This document shows, one piece after another, positions 1 through 11,212 of a DNA stretch of 64,000 nucleotides. The notes beneath the pieces are model-generated. The model had not been told where the DNA came from, ran no database searches, and saw only the letters and a list, made by a program, of their open reading frames with translations. The stretch comes from Natronococcus amylolyticus DSM 10524 (GTDB lineage Archaea > Halobacteriota > Halobacteria > Halobacteriales > Natrialbaceae), in the NCBI RefSeq assembly GCF_000337675.1, contig NZ_AOIB01000028.1:148140-212139 (forward strand), in the 5' to 3' direction. A program made the translations under genes and the position numbers. Every line of letters begins with the position of its first letter. Within the stretch, counting starts at the first letter, position 1.

Positions 1-2
1 CG

Positions 3-1097
3 GTGACGGTCGAGGTCGCCGTCGACGGGCTCGGCGACGACCTCGCGGAACGGATCGTCGAGCAGATCCGCGGCGCCGCGCTCGCGGTGCCGGAGACCGA
101 ACGCGTCCGCGTGTTGCCGGCGCGCCACGAGGACAAGGACGTCGAGCTTCCCGCCGTCGATCACGTGATCGCCGTCGCGAGCGCGAAAGGCGGCGTCGGG
201 AAGACGACCGTCTCGGTCGCGCTCGCGCGGACGCTGTCGGCCAGGGGGTATGACGTCGGGCTCTTCGACGCGGATATCTACGGACCGAACGTCCCCCATC
301 TCCTCGAGGACGTCGAGGGACCGGTCCTGACGAACGACAGCGGCCAGCCGGTCCCCCTCGAGGGCGAGGACGGACTGCAGGTCCTCAGCCCCGGCGTCGT
401 CGGTGGCGACCCGCCGACGGCCCGCCGCGGCGCGATCGCGTACGGCGCCGTCGAGAACCTGCTCGGCCAGGGTGCCTGGTCCGAGCGGGACGTGCTGATC
501 ATCGATATGCCGGCGGGCTCCGACGATGTCGTCGGCGCCGTGGTCGAACACGTCCCGGTCGACGGCGCCGTCTTCGTGACGACGCCGTTCGACGCGAGCG
601 TCGACGACACCCGCCGCACGATCGAGCTGTTCGACGAGCGTGGCGTCGCCGCCGTCGCGGGGGTCGTCAACATGAACAGCTTCGCGTGTGAGTGTTGCGG
701 GGAGCGAAACGTCCTGTTCGAGGACGCCGTCGAACTGGACGTCCCGATCGTCCACGGTGTTCCCTTCGACCGCGAGCTCCAGCGCAACCCCGGGGGTCGC
801 CGCGAGTACGACGCGTTCGACGACCTCGCGGGGACGGTCGGCGAGTTCCTGGAGGCGATCCTCGGCGCCGTCCCAGACGACGCCCTCGAGCTGCGGGGGC
901 TGCCCCGCGAGAGCCAGGTGCGACAGTTGAGCGACGAGCTGGGTGCGATCGCGCCTGGCGATCGCGTCCGAGCCGTCGTCGAGGATCCGGGGGCGGTCGA
1001 CGACGCGCTTCGGGCCGACGTCGGTCGCGTCCTCGCTACGACCGAGCGCTCGCCGATCGGGGCGACCGGGGCCCTGCTCGAGCTGACGCGGGGCTGA
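3..1097 (+). CDS. Mrp/NBP35-type P-loop ATPase, probably 5'-truncated by the window edge
   Basis: Iron-sulfur-carrier type P-loop NTPase of the Mrp/ApbC/NBP35 family, cytoplasmic. The deviant Walker A SAKGGVGKTT lies near residues 60-69, followed by the family FDADIYGPNVPH motif. A CxxC-type metal site (ECCGER, near residue 228) sits where Mrp proteins bind a bridging cluster. The first readable codon is GTG at 3. The ~50 residues before the P-loop look like the tail of the MIP18/DUF59 domain that normally precedes it, so the true start probably lies upstream. The last ~70 residues (LELRGLPRES onward) resemble a TusA/DUF2249-like fold, an unusual addition. It precedes a molybdo/Fe-S oxidoreductase operon, which fits a role in Fe-S cofactor supply (inference). 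Confidence 0.85.
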   Translation: MTVEVAVDGLGDDLAERIVEQIRGAALAVPETERVRVLPARHEDKDVELPAVDHVIAVASAKGGVGKTTVSVALARTLSARGYDVGLFDADIYGPNVPHLLEDVEGPVLTNDSGQPVPLEGEDGLQVLSPGVVGGDPPTARRGAIAYGAVENLLGQGAWSERDVLIIDMPAGSDDVVGAVVEHVPVDGAVFVTTPFDASVDDTRRTIELFDERGVAAVAGVVNMNSFACECCGERNVLFEDAVELDVPIVHGVPFDRELQRNPGGRREYDAFDDLAGTVGEFLEAILGAVPDDALELRGLPRESQVRQLSDELGAIAPGDRVRAVVEDPGAVDDALRADVGRVLATTERSPIGATGALLELTRG

Positions 1098-1340
1098 TCG
1101 TCGCTTACTGCCCGTCGCTCGTTACTCGCGCTCGTGGTTCGCCGTTCGTCACTGCCCCCTGTTTCTATCCCCGTTAAAAACTCCCATAGTGCGGTGGATG
1201 TACGCTGTTCGGCGGGGCCGTAAGAGATAGGGATATGCGCACTGATCGCACGACGACCGCGCTCGACGGCACGATCGGCGTTTCGACTCCGACGCCGGCC
1301 TCCGGCGGGGTGAACCGACCCGACGTCCTCGTTCCGGATC

Positions 1341-1347
1341 GGAGGTG
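1341..1347 (+). promoter_or_regulatory. Shine-Dalgarno for narG-like gene
   Basis: The purine-rich GGAGGTG ends 5 nt before ATG 1353 and supports that start. The spacer from the Mrp gene (1098-1352) contains no other gene. Confidence 0.6.
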
Positions 1348-1352
1348 GGACG

Positions 1353-4300
1353 ATGGCTAGCGACGAGTTCGATCCTGCGTCGGAGACGCCCCTCGCGGAC
1401 GGCCCGTCGCGTCGTTCGGTCCTCAAGGCGGGCGCCGTCGCGGCCTCGACCGCGCTCGCGGGCTGTACGCTTCCGGGTGCCGGTGACGACGAGGAGCCGG
1501 ACGAGCCGTTCAACGTCTTCGAGGAGTACCCGGACCGCGACTGGGAGGAGTTCTACCGCGACATCTGGGCGGTCGACGACACGTTCATGCTGACGTGTAC
1601 GCCCAACGACACCCACAACTGCTACCTCGAGGCCCAGGTCACCAACGGAACGATCACGCGCCTCCAGCCCTCGATGGGCTACGGCGAGGCGACTGACCTC
1701 CAGGGGAACCAGGCGTCCTCGCGCTGGGATCCCCGCGTCTGCCAGAAGGGGCTGGCGATGATCGAACGCTTCTACGGCGATCGCCGCGTCCACGCGCCGA
1801 TGGTTCGGGAGGGGTTCCTCGAGTGGGTCGAGGACGGCTTCCCCCGCGAGGACGACGGCTCGATGCCCGAGGAGTACGCCCAGCGCGGCGAGGACGGCTG
1901 GGAGGAAGTCTCCTTCGAGGAGGCCTACGAACTGGCCGCGGAGACGATCCTCGAGCTCGCCGACCACTACAGCGGCGACGACGGCCAGCAGTCGCTGCTC
2001 GAGCAGGGTTACGACGAGCGGGTCGTCGAGGAGACCGGCGGCGCCGGAATTCAGACGATGAAGTTCCGCGGCGGCATGCCGCTGCTGGGCCTGATCCGCC
2101 TGATGGGGATGTACCGGGTGGCGAACCAGATGGCGCTGGTCGACCACCACGTTCGGGACGTCGACGAGGACGAGGCGATCGGCGGCGTCGGCCTGGACAA
2201 CTACTCCTGGCACACGGACCTGCCGCCGGGCCACACCATGGTCACCGGCCAGCAGACCGTCGACTTCGACCTGTCGAACGTCGAGTACGCCGACCACATC
2301 GTCCTGATGGGAATGAACTGGATCTGTACGAAGATGGCCGACTCCCACTGGCTGACCGAGGCCCGGATGAAGGGCGCTGACGTCACCGGTGTCTTCACCG
2401 ATTACGCCGCCACGGCGACGAAGTGCGACGAGGTGATCACCGTCAGGAACGGGACCGACACGGCGCTGTTGCTCGGCGCTGCCCGGCAGATCATCGAGGA
2501 AGACATGTACGACGCCGAGTTCGTCCGCCAGCACACCGACCTGCCGCTGTTGGTGCGGATGGACGAGGGTCGACTACTGCGCGCAAGCGAGGTGATCGAG
2601 GGCTACGAGCCCGCGGAGCTGGAGAAGACCGTGGTCGTCGAGGACGACGAGGAGCGTCCGAGTGAGGGCGTGACCGATATCTGGGAGAACGTCCTCACTG
2701 AGGACCTGCGGACCGACTGGGGTGACTTCGTCGTTCGCGACGAGGAGGCTGAGGAGTACGTGGCGGTCAGCCGCGACGAAGTCGGCGAGGACTTCGACGT
2801 TCCCGCGAGTCTGGAGGGCCCCTTCGAGGTCGAGACCGTCGACAGCGCGAATCAGGATGATTCGCTGGCAGCCGGCGAAGCCGGCGACGGCGAGACGATC
2901 GAGGTTCGTACCGTCTTCGACCTGATCGCCGAACACCTCGCCGACACGTGGGACGCCGAGACCGTCGCGGACGTCACCGGCACGGATCCCGACGCAGTCG
3001 AGAGTCTGGCCGAGGCGTTCGGGACGAGCCACGAGTCGGCGCTGCTGTTGACCGGGATGGGGCCGAACCACTACACCAACCAGGACCTGTTCGGTCGCGC
3101 CTCGTTCCTGTTGACGTCGCTGACGCGCAACGTCGGCCACTTCGGCGGCAACGTCGGTAGCTACGCCGGGAACTACCGTGGGGCCTACTTCAACGGCCGA
3201 ACCCAGTGGATCAACGAGGACCCGTTCGACCCCGAACTCGACCCCGACGAGCCAGCCAGCGAGGACGAACGCCAGACCTCCCAATCGACCCACTGGTACT
3301 CCCACGGCGATCGGCCGCTGAAGTTCGACGACGAGGGCGAGTACGATCCGGAGGACGGCGAGTACTACATGGGCGACTCGCACATGTTTACGCCGACGAA
3401 GTTCCTCTGGACGGCCGGCTCGAACTCGATTCTGGGCAACGCGAAAGGCGCCTACGACATTATCCAGAACATGCTACGGACGGGAGCTATCGAGGCCGTC
3501 TTCACCAACGAGTGGTGGTGGACGAAGACCTGCGAGTACTCCGATATCGTCTTCCCGGTCGACTCGTGGGCCGAACACCACGTCCACGACATTACGGCCT
3601 CGGTGACGAACCCGTTCGTGATGACGATGCCCGAGACGGGCCTCGAGGAGCGGATCTACAACACCCGGAACGACGCCCAGATCTACGCGGGCGTCGCGGC
3701 GGCGCTGGCCGAATCCACCGGCGACGACCGGTTCGAGGACTACTGGACGTTCATCGACGAGGACGACCACCAGGCGCGCCCGTACCTCCAGCGCATCGTC
3801 GACAACTCGAACACCGTCGCCGGCTACGATGTCGACGAGATGCTCGAGGAGGCCGAGAACGGCGTTCCGAAACTCATCATGACCGGGACCTACCCCAAAT
3901 TCAAGGGTGGCCGACAGATTCAGGGGGACGACCCCTGGTACACGAAGACCGGTCGCCTCGAGTTCTTCCGTGAGGAGGGCCACTTCGCTGACGCCGGTGA
4001 GAACATCCCGGTCTTCCGGGAGGTGATGGACGGGACGCCCAACGAGCCGAACGTCCTCGTCGACGACGGCGATCACCCGCTGATCGACCCGGAAACGCCC
4101 GAGGACCGCGGCTGGGATCCCGACCAGCTCGACGGCGACCTCCGTCAGGTGCGCAACGTCGTGATGGGGGCCGAGGAGTTCCTCGAGTCCGAGCATCCGC
4201 TAATGGAGCTAGACGAGGGGTACCGCTACAACTACATGACGCCGAAGTACCGCCACGGCGCCCACACGTTCGCCAACGCCCTGCCGAACATCGCGGTCTG

Positions 4301-4945
4301 GTGGGGCAACTTCGGCGACTTCGACCGCGAGGACGAACGGCGTCCGTACGTCGGCGAGGGATACGTCGAGATGAACCCCGCCGACGCCCAGGAAGAGGGC
4401 CTCGAGGACGGCGACTACGTCTGGATCGATGCCGATCCCGAGGACCGCCCGTACCGCGGATGGGACGAGGACGACGACGATTACCAGGTTGCGCGGGCGA
4501 TGATGCGCGTTCGCTACCAGCCAGCGTTGCCCTCGGGGATCGTCAAGAGCTGGATGAACCTCAACGAGGCCACTCACGGCAGCGCCGACGGGCACGAGGC
4601 ACGCGATGACGGCGAGGCGCGAAACGAAGAAACCGACTACGTCTCGCTGTACCGGTACGGCGGTCACCAGAGCGCGACCCGGACGTGGTTCCGGCCGACG
4701 CTGCTGACCGACGACATGGCCCGGAAGAACTACGGCGGACAGAACGTCGAGACCGGCTACGCCGCGGACGTCCACTGCGCCAACGGCGCCCCGAAGGAGG
4801 CGTTCGTCAGGGTCGAACACGCCGAGGACGGCGGCCTCGAGGGCGAGGGACTCTGGCGGGTCGCCGAGATGGGGCTGCGACCCGGCTACGAGGACGACGC
4901 GATGGAACAGTACCTGGACGGCGACTTTATCGACACCGGAGGTGA

Positions 4946-4949
<4 letters not shown>
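1353..4949 (+). CDS. narG: NarG-like respiratory nitrate reductase / type II molybdopterin oxidoreductase, catalytic subunit
   Basis: Catalytic Mo-bisMGD subunit of the type II DMSO reductase family (NarG/NxrA/Pcr/Ser group), 1198 aa. A Tat signal (SRRSVLK, residues 19-25) is followed by a lipobox LAGC (35-38), so the enzyme is predicted to be exported folded and possibly lipid-anchored outside the cell. The N-terminal FeS site uses the variant CTPNDTHNC near residue 81 with a later RVCQKG, as in periplasmic-facing NarG/NxrA. The motif SWHTDLPPGH supplies Asp near residue 289, aligned with the Mo-ligating Asp of NarG. It overlaps narH by 4 nt (ATGA). Nitrate is the likely substrate given narJ and nor nearby, but chlorate, perchlorate or selenate reductases share the fold, and substrate cannot be fixed from sequence. 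Confidence 0.85.
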
Positions 4950-6160
<1,211 letters not shown>

Positions 6161-6162
6161 TC

Positions 6163-7050
6163 ATGAGCGAGTTTACCATTCTCGGCGGCCCGCCGAGCGA
6201 ACGATCGAACCGCACGGACGACCACGATGCGGAGCCGGAACCGACCCGGGAGCTGCCCCCGGGCGATCCCGAGACGGCGACCGCCCGCGGACGGCTGTAC
6301 TCGTTGCTGGCGCTCGGGTTCGCGCGTCCCGACGACGATTTCGAGCGACTGCTCGAGAACGGGGAGTACGCCGCGGGGCTCGTCGACGCCGCGACGGCAG
6401 TCGACGGCGCCGTCGCGGACGCGGCGACGGCCGTCGAACCCCCGGCGGATACCGACCAGGTCACCCGACAGTGGGCGTCGCTGTTCGGCGTCGAGGAGGG
6501 ACGATCGGTCTCGCCGTACGAACTGACCTACCTTCCGGGGCCGCTGCTGACAACCGTTCGCCAGCTCGCCGACATCAGGGGGTTTTACGACGCCTTCGGG
6601 CTCGACGTCGGTGAGGCGATGCCGTACCGCGGCGACCACGTCTGTTACCTGACGGAGTTTCTCGGCCACTGCTGTCTCCGGGAGGCGCGGCTGCGACGGC
6701 GCGGCGACGACGAGGGGGTCGCGACCGTCGTCGACGCCCGCGGCTCGTTCCTCGAGGATCACCTCGGGCGGTGGTTCTGGCGGTTCGCGGACGAGGTGAG
6801 CGCACGCGACGACGGCTTCTACGCTTCGCTTGCCGACCTGCTCGCGGCACTCGTCGAGGACGAACTCGAGACCCTCTCGCTGGAGCCGGAGTGGGTCCCC
6901 GACGATCCCGGGGTGACGGAGTGGAGCGAGGACGTCTTCGGCGACGCGGGACGGGGCTGTGGTGGCTGCGGCGCTGACGCTGCGGGACTCGACGAGCCGA
7001 CCCCGGGATCGCAGCCGAACGCGTCGAGCGGTGACGCGTCGCTCGAGTAG
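6163..7050 (+). CDS. narJ: NarJ/TorD-family molybdoenzyme chaperone
   Basis: Cytoplasmic all-helical chaperone of the TorD/DmsD/NarJ family that assists cofactor insertion and Tat proofreading of the catalytic subunit. The core (about residues 40-250) has ARGRLYSLLALGFARPDD, the substrate-loop region SPYELTYLPGP, and the later DFYASLA-like helices typical of the family. ATG 6163 is chosen because it lies 2 nt after the narH stop; an upstream in-frame start would overlap narH by ~160 nt. The C-terminus ends in a short Cys-rich tail (GCGGCGADAAG), a possible metal site not typical of bacterial NarJ. It is the third gene of the narGHJ operon. No narI or cytochrome gene follows. Confidence 0.85.
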   Translation: MSEFTILGGPPSERSNRTDDHDAEPEPTRELPPGDPETATARGRLYSLLALGFARPDDDFERLLENGEYAAGLVDAATAVDGAVADAATAVEPPADTDQVTRQWASLFGVEEGRSVSPYELTYLPGPLLTTVRQLADIRGFYDAFGLDVGEAMPYRGDHVCYLTEFLGHCCLREARLRRRGDDEGVATVVDARGSFLEDHLGRWFWRFADEVSARDDGFYASLADLLAALVEDELETLSLEPEWVPDDPGVTEWSEDVFGDAGRGCGGCGADAAGLDEPTPGSQPNASSGDASLE

Positions 7051-7126
7051 CGACGGCCGCCCCTCGAGCACGAATATCGGGAGCGCTGATCCGCCAACAT
7101 CGCCGCCATCGGAGGACGTTCCCCAT

Positions 7127-7149
7127 CGTACTGTGGTTTCGAAAATATG
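7127..7149 (+). promoter_or_regulatory. Upstream element shared with the paralogous zinc-ribbon gene at 19.9 kb
   Basis: CGTACTGTGG at 7127-7136 followed by an ATATGCG-type AT stretch lies about 50 nt before the start of the small zinc-ribbon gene. The same decamer plus ATATGTGCG occurs at 19854-19863 before its paralog. Function is inferred from conservation within the window only. Confidence 0.45.
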
Positions 7150-7179
7150 CGTTCCGTTACCATAGATACGCCCGAAAGC

Positions 7180-7332
7180 ATGGGCTCCGACAGAACCCGG
7201 TACGAGTTCGAGTGTTCGCACTGCAGCGAGCAGACCGTGGTCGACGCGCCGGTCCAGGACCAGCTGCTCGGAAGGGGCTGTATCTTCTGTGGCCGGGACG
7301 TCTCGGAACGGGATTTCGTCCGCGAGCGGTGA
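7180..7332 (+). CDS. Small zinc-ribbon protein (paralog of 19900-20052)
   Basis: 50-aa protein with two CxxC knuckles (CSHC near residue 12, CIFC near 34) separated by LLGRGC, typical of haloarchaeal stand-alone zinc ribbons. ATG 7180 is preferred over ATG 7147 because MGSD-x-x-RYEF is the exact N-terminus of the paralog at 19900, with about 60% identity (30 of 50) over the full length. It probably binds Zn and mediates protein or nucleic-acid contacts; no function can be assigned. It sits alone between narJ and the convergent nor-side genes. Confidence 0.75.
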   Translation: MGSDRTRYEFECSHCSEQTVVDAPVQDQLLGRGCIFCGRDVSERDFVRER

Positions 7333-7389
7333 CTCTCGTCGCTCGCGGATCGCAGCGACTCCCCCCGTCGCGATCGGACAGATCCTGGC

Positions 7390-7722
7390 TCAGCTCGCGA
7401 ACCGTCCGCCCACGAGGTAGAGGTAGCCGAGCGAACCGGCCAGCGAGAGCGCGATTCCGACGGTTCGGACGGTTCCGAGCTGGCCGACGATACCCAGCCC
7501 CTGTATCGCCGCGCCGACGGCCAGCAGGCCGATCGTCGCCGCGACGCCCCGCTCGTTCGCGCCGGGAACACGCGCCCCGGTGACGGGGAAGAACTGGAAA
7601 GCGTAGCCGACGATCGTCAGCGGAAAGAACCCGTCAAGAACGAGCGTCCAGTGCAGCGCCGTCGCGTCCGCGATTCCCGCGACCTCGTTCACATCGACGC
7701 TGTGCCGATCGCTCTCACGCAC
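7390..7722 (-). CDS. Small four-helix membrane protein next to norB
   Basis: 110-aa protein predicted to have about four transmembrane segments (LHWTLVLDGFFPLTIVGYAF, then glycine-rich helices GLLAVGAAIQGLGIVG and GIALSLAGSLGYLYLV). Start GTG 7722 is chosen because it is the last start before the helices that leaves the 5' end free of norB (stop at 7761); GTG 7692 is an alternative. It lies 38 nt downstream of norB on the same strand, so co-transcription is likely. I do not recognise the family. A role in nitric-oxide reductase assembly or in a related redox complex is a context guess only. Confidence 0.65.
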   Translation of the reverse strand: MRESDRHSVDVNEVAGIADATALHWTLVLDGFFPLTIVGYAFQFFPVTGARVPGANERGVAATIGLLAVGAAIQGLGIVGQLGTVRTVGIALSLAGSLGYLYLVGGRFAS

Positions 7723-7760
7723 TGTGATGCGACCGTGCCCAAAAAAGCGACCGGGAACGG

Positions 7761-10700
7761 TTAGCCTGTCGTGCGGTGCTCGCGCCGCGCGGCGAGGAGG
7801 TGTCGGACCGCACCGACGGTGAACGCGAGGGCGCCGAGGATCATCGGCGTGTCGCCGAGCGTGCGGGCCCACAGTAGCGTCTGGATATGGTCCTGTTCGT
7901 AGAACTCGAGACTGCGGGCCGCGGCGTAGCCGTCCTGGTAGGACGTCTGGAGCTGCAGGAAGCCAAGCGGCAGCAGCGACGCGATGGTCATCACCGCCAG
8001 CCCGACGTTCGTCAGCCAGAACGCCCCGCGGAACCAGGCGGGTTCCCACGCCGCCTCGGGGGTGACGACCCGCATGACGTAGGTGCCCAGTCCGAGCGCG
8101 AGCAGGCCGAACGCGCCGAAGGTGGCCGCGTGGCCGTGGGCGACGGTCAGGTAGGTGCCGTGCTCGTAGTAGTTGATCACCGGGAGGTTGATGAAGAATC
8201 CGAGCACGCCGCCGCCGACGAAGTTCCAGACGCTCGAGCCGATGATGAAGAGCAGCGGTAGCGTGTAGGGGAACGACTCACCCTGGGCTTTCAGCGCGCT
8301 GTACTCGCCGAAGCTCTGGTAGAGGATAAACAGCAGCGGGACGAACTCGAGCGTCGAGAACGTCGTCCCGATCGGCACCCAGATGTCGGGGAGGCCGACC
8401 CACCAGTAGTGGTGGGAGACGCCGACGATCCCCGCCCCCATGATGGCAAACACCTCGAAGAGGATCGCCTTCTCGGCGTCGCCCTTGTCCAGAAGCTCCA
8501 TCGAGACCAGCGCGACCGAGACGACGGCCGTGACGAAGAACTCGAAGACGCCCTCGACCCACATGTGGACGACCCACCACCGCCAGAACTCCGTGACGGC
8601 GATGTTGGTCTCGGGCGTGTAGAGCATGCTCGCGGCGAACATCAGCGCGATCGAGCCGCCCGCGTAGGTCATGAAGTGACCGAGCCCGGTCGGGGGTTCG
8701 TCCATCCGGCGGACGCTTCGCAACACGAGGCCCGTCCAGCTGACGAAGCCGACGAGCAACAGCACCTTCCACAGCCGGCCGACCTCGAGGTACTCCAGTC
8801 CCTCGGAGCCGAGCCACCACCAGAGCTCGCTCTCGTCGGGCGAGGCGAACGCTCCCTGTGAGCTGAACCAGACGCCCGCGAACGCGCCGATGGTCGTCGC
8901 GACGAGGACGCCGAGCAGCCCGGCCGTGGCCGCGGCCTGCAGGGGCGGGTCGCTGTCGGTGAACAGTCCGGGGAGGAAGAGCCCGCCCGCGAGCCACAGC
9001 GCCGTGATCCAGAGGATCGCGAGGTTGATGTGCCAGGTTCGACCGACCGAGAACGGCAATAGGGAGACGATGTCGATCCCCAGGGCGTCGCCGATGCCGT
9101 AGAATCCGGTCCGCTCGACGTAGTAGTGGGCGAGCAGCGCGCCGACGAGCGTCTGGGCGACGAATAGCGCGCCGGCGACGGGGACGTACCACGCCGCGGC
9201 GTACTGGGTCGGTGTGATCGACACCGAATCCGGCGAGGGGATGTCGACGACCTCGGTCGCGGGCTCGGCGAAGTCGAAGGCGTGGTAGGCCCAGGCCCCC
9301 GCGCCGCCGCCCGCGATGAGCAGGACGAGACTGATCGTACTCCAGACGAGCACCTGCCCGGTCGGTCGATTCCCGGTGCCCGGGACATAGGGCCAGTCGT
9401 TCGTGTAGGAGTGATCGGAGTTAGGACGGTCGGTGTGGGCCATCCACGCCGTCCAGCACGCGAAGTCGGCGATCCGTTCAGCCTCGTCGGCCGAGTTGAC
9501 GAACTCCGCCGGGACGCCTCGATCGGGGTCGCCCTCGTAGTAGCGCTCGACGTACTCCTCGCGGATGCGACGGTGGGCGTACGCTGCCGCTTCCGAGTAG
9601 CTCGCGAACGGCCCCTCGGGTGCGTCGGTGTCGAACTCCCGCTCGGCCTGCTCTATGACGCCCGCTCGCTCGTCGGGCTCGAGCTCCTCGACGGAGTCGA
9701 CGCCCCGCTCGTGAGCGTAGTACTCGCGGACGTACTCGGCTTTCAGCTCCAGGGCGTCCGCGGTTAGATCGACCCCGAAGTACGAGCCGTTGCCCAGGAT
9801 CGAGCCGTGGTTCATCAGGCCGTTGGCCTGGAACGCCTTCTTCCCCAGCCGAATCTGGTCGGCCGTGACGATCGCCTCACCGTCGGGGTCGCGGATCTCC
9901 TCGGGGATCGGCGGTGCCTTCTCCCGGGAGACCCACGCACCGATGCTCATCGCGACGAGGTTCGCGATGAACAGCGCGATCAGCGCCTTCGATCCTGCCG
10001 ACCGCGAACGAAGCGACGCGAGATCGATCCCGCCGGCGTCGGTAGTCGCGAGCGACCCCGAGAACAGCTCGAGGAGTCGCCACCCGAGGAGACCGTCGCC
10101 GAACCCGTCGCCGCTCGCTCCCGTCGAGGCCAACATCGGCAACAGCTGGGACAGTGCCTGTCCTTCTCCGAGGTCGTCGGACAGCAGCATCGTCGCCGCC
10201 AGCGCCGCCGCGGTCGCCACCGACGCGGTTCCCGTGGGCGTATCCGAGTCGACACCGTTAGCGCCTGACGCGAGGCTCGGCTCCGACGGAGCCGCGGGTC
10301 CGGCACCCGTACCCCGAGCGCACTCGGCCGTGTGTCCCGACCCGATTCCCGAACCCTCGAGCTCCGCCGGGAACGCCTCGAGGCCCTGCTCGAGCGCTCG
10401 GGCGACCTCGACGGCGTCCCGGTTCAGGACGTCCTCGAGGATTCGGTCCAGCGACCGATCCCCCTCGACATCCAGCGCCGCACAGAACGTCCCGTAGGCG
10501 TCCTCGGACGCGTCGGCGACGGCAGCTGCGGGGTCGGCTGGTCCCGTTCCCGCGTTCGACTCCGACGGGGAGCCGTCCGCGTCGGCGAGGCGCTCGAGCA
10601 GTTCCTCGGGCTCGAGATCGGCCTCGGGCGCGACCCGGTCGCGGATCGCCGCTAGCGTCTCGTCGTCGAGTCGCGTCGCGTCGAGTCGGTACCGACGCAG

Positions 10701-11030
10701 GAACGCCTCGAGCGCCCGATCGAGGGTCGCGTCTCGGTCCGTCTCCACCTGTTCGCGCAGCTCCTCGGTGGAGCGACCGACGACGCGGCTGCACGCCTCG
10801 TCGGCGACGCGCTCGAGGGCGCGGTCGCGGAACGGTTCGTCGGAGTCGGACCGATCGCGGCGTTCGTCCGCAGCCCGGTCGACGGCGGCCGCGGTCCGCT
10901 CGCTGACGGCTCGGCGAGCCTGCGCCGAGGCGGTGGCGACGGCTTCCGTGCCGTCCTCGAGGCGGTCGGCCACCGACTCTAGGCGATCTATACCCCTCGT
11001 CCCGGTCAGTAGCGCGTTCGCGAGTTCCAT
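7761..11030 (-). CDS. norB: Quinol-dependent nitric oxide reductase (NorB/qNOR) with ~340-residue N-terminal extension
   Basis: Membrane heme-copper-superfamily enzyme reducing 2 NO to N2O with quinol. The qNOR body starts near residue 347 with a first helix and the family loop LGKKAFQANGLMNHGS. It holds the heme b His (TWHINLAI, ~666), the FeB His and Glu motif HMWVEGVFEFF (~820), the FeB His pair SHHYWW (~872) and the heme His motif AHGHAATFG (~963), so all metal ligands are present. Residues 1-~340 are acidic, helical and Ala/Glu-rich, and have no counterpart in normal ~750-residue haloarchaeal qNORs. No in-frame stop or plausible internal start separates the two parts. Start ATG 11030 follows a TATA box. 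It converges with narGHJ, forming a denitrification block. Confidence 0.93.
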   Translation of the reverse strand: MELANALLTGTRGIDRLESVADRLEDGTEAVATASAQARRAVSERTAAAVDRAADERRDRSDSDEPFRDRALERVADEACSRVVGRSTEELREQVETDRDATLDRALEAFLRRYRLDATRLDDETLAAIRDRVAPEADLEPEELLERLADADGSPSESNAGTGPADPAAAVADASEDAYGTFCAALDVEGDRSLDRILEDVLNRDAVEVARALEQGLEAFPAELEGSGIGSGHTAECARGTGAGPAAPSEPSLASGANGVDSDTPTGTASVATAAALAATMLLSDDLGEGQALSQLLPMLASTGASGDGFGDGLLGWRLLELFSGSLATTDAGGIDLASLRSRSAGSKALIALFIANLVAMSIGAWVSREKAPPIPEEIRDPDGEAIVTADQIRLGKKAFQANGLMNHGSILGNGSYFGVDLTADALELKAEYVREYYAHERGVDSVEELEPDERAGVIEQAEREFDTDAPEGPFASYSEAAAYAHRRIREEYVERYYEGDPDRGVPAEFVNSADEAERIADFACWTAWMAHTDRPNSDHSYTNDWPYVPGTGNRPTGQVLVWSTISLVLLIAGGGAGAWAYHAFDFAEPATEVVDIPSPDSVSITPTQYAAAWYVPVAGALFVAQTLVGALLAHYYVERTGFYGIGDALGIDIVSLLPFSVGRTWHINLAILWITALWLAGGLFLPGLFTDSDPPLQAAATAGLLGVLVATTIGAFAGVWFSSQGAFASPDESELWWWLGSEGLEYLEVGRLWKVLLLVGFVSWTGLVLRSVRRMDEPPTGLGHFMTYAGGSIALMFAASMLYTPETNIAVTEFWRWWVVHMWVEGVFEFFVTAVVSVALVSMELLDKGDAEKAILFEVFAIMGAGIVGVSHHYWWVGLPDIWVPIGTTFSTLEFVPLLFILYQSFGEYSALKAQGESFPYTLPLLFIIGSSVWNFVGGGVLGFFINLPVINYYEHGTYLTVAHGHAATFGAFGLLALGLGTYVMRVVTPEAAWEPAWFRGAFWLTNVGLAVMTIASLLPLGFLQLQTSYQDGYAAARSLEFYEQDHIQTLLWARTLGDTPMILGALAFTVGAVRHLLAARREHRTTG

Positions 11031-11073
11031 GTGCTATGTGACCATCCGACTGTGCCGTCGTGTTCGAGCCAGT

Positions 11074-11082
11074 TGTATATTT
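11074..11082 (-). promoter_or_regulatory. TATA box of norB
   Basis: On the minus strand AAATATACA lies 44-52 nt before ATG 11030, the expected place for an archaeal TATA element with a short leader. The intergenic space to the RIC gene (11031-11212) holds no gene. Confidence 0.5.
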
Positions 11083-11212
11083 GTGCGGCTGTCAGTCGCT
11101 GATCCCGGCCGAAAGCGACCCCAGGATCCCGACTTGCGCATCGTCTGACTGCTCTCGGTGGGTCGGGCGTGTCCAGCGAACCACAAACCCGGGAACGGGG
11201 CATCACTCCGTC

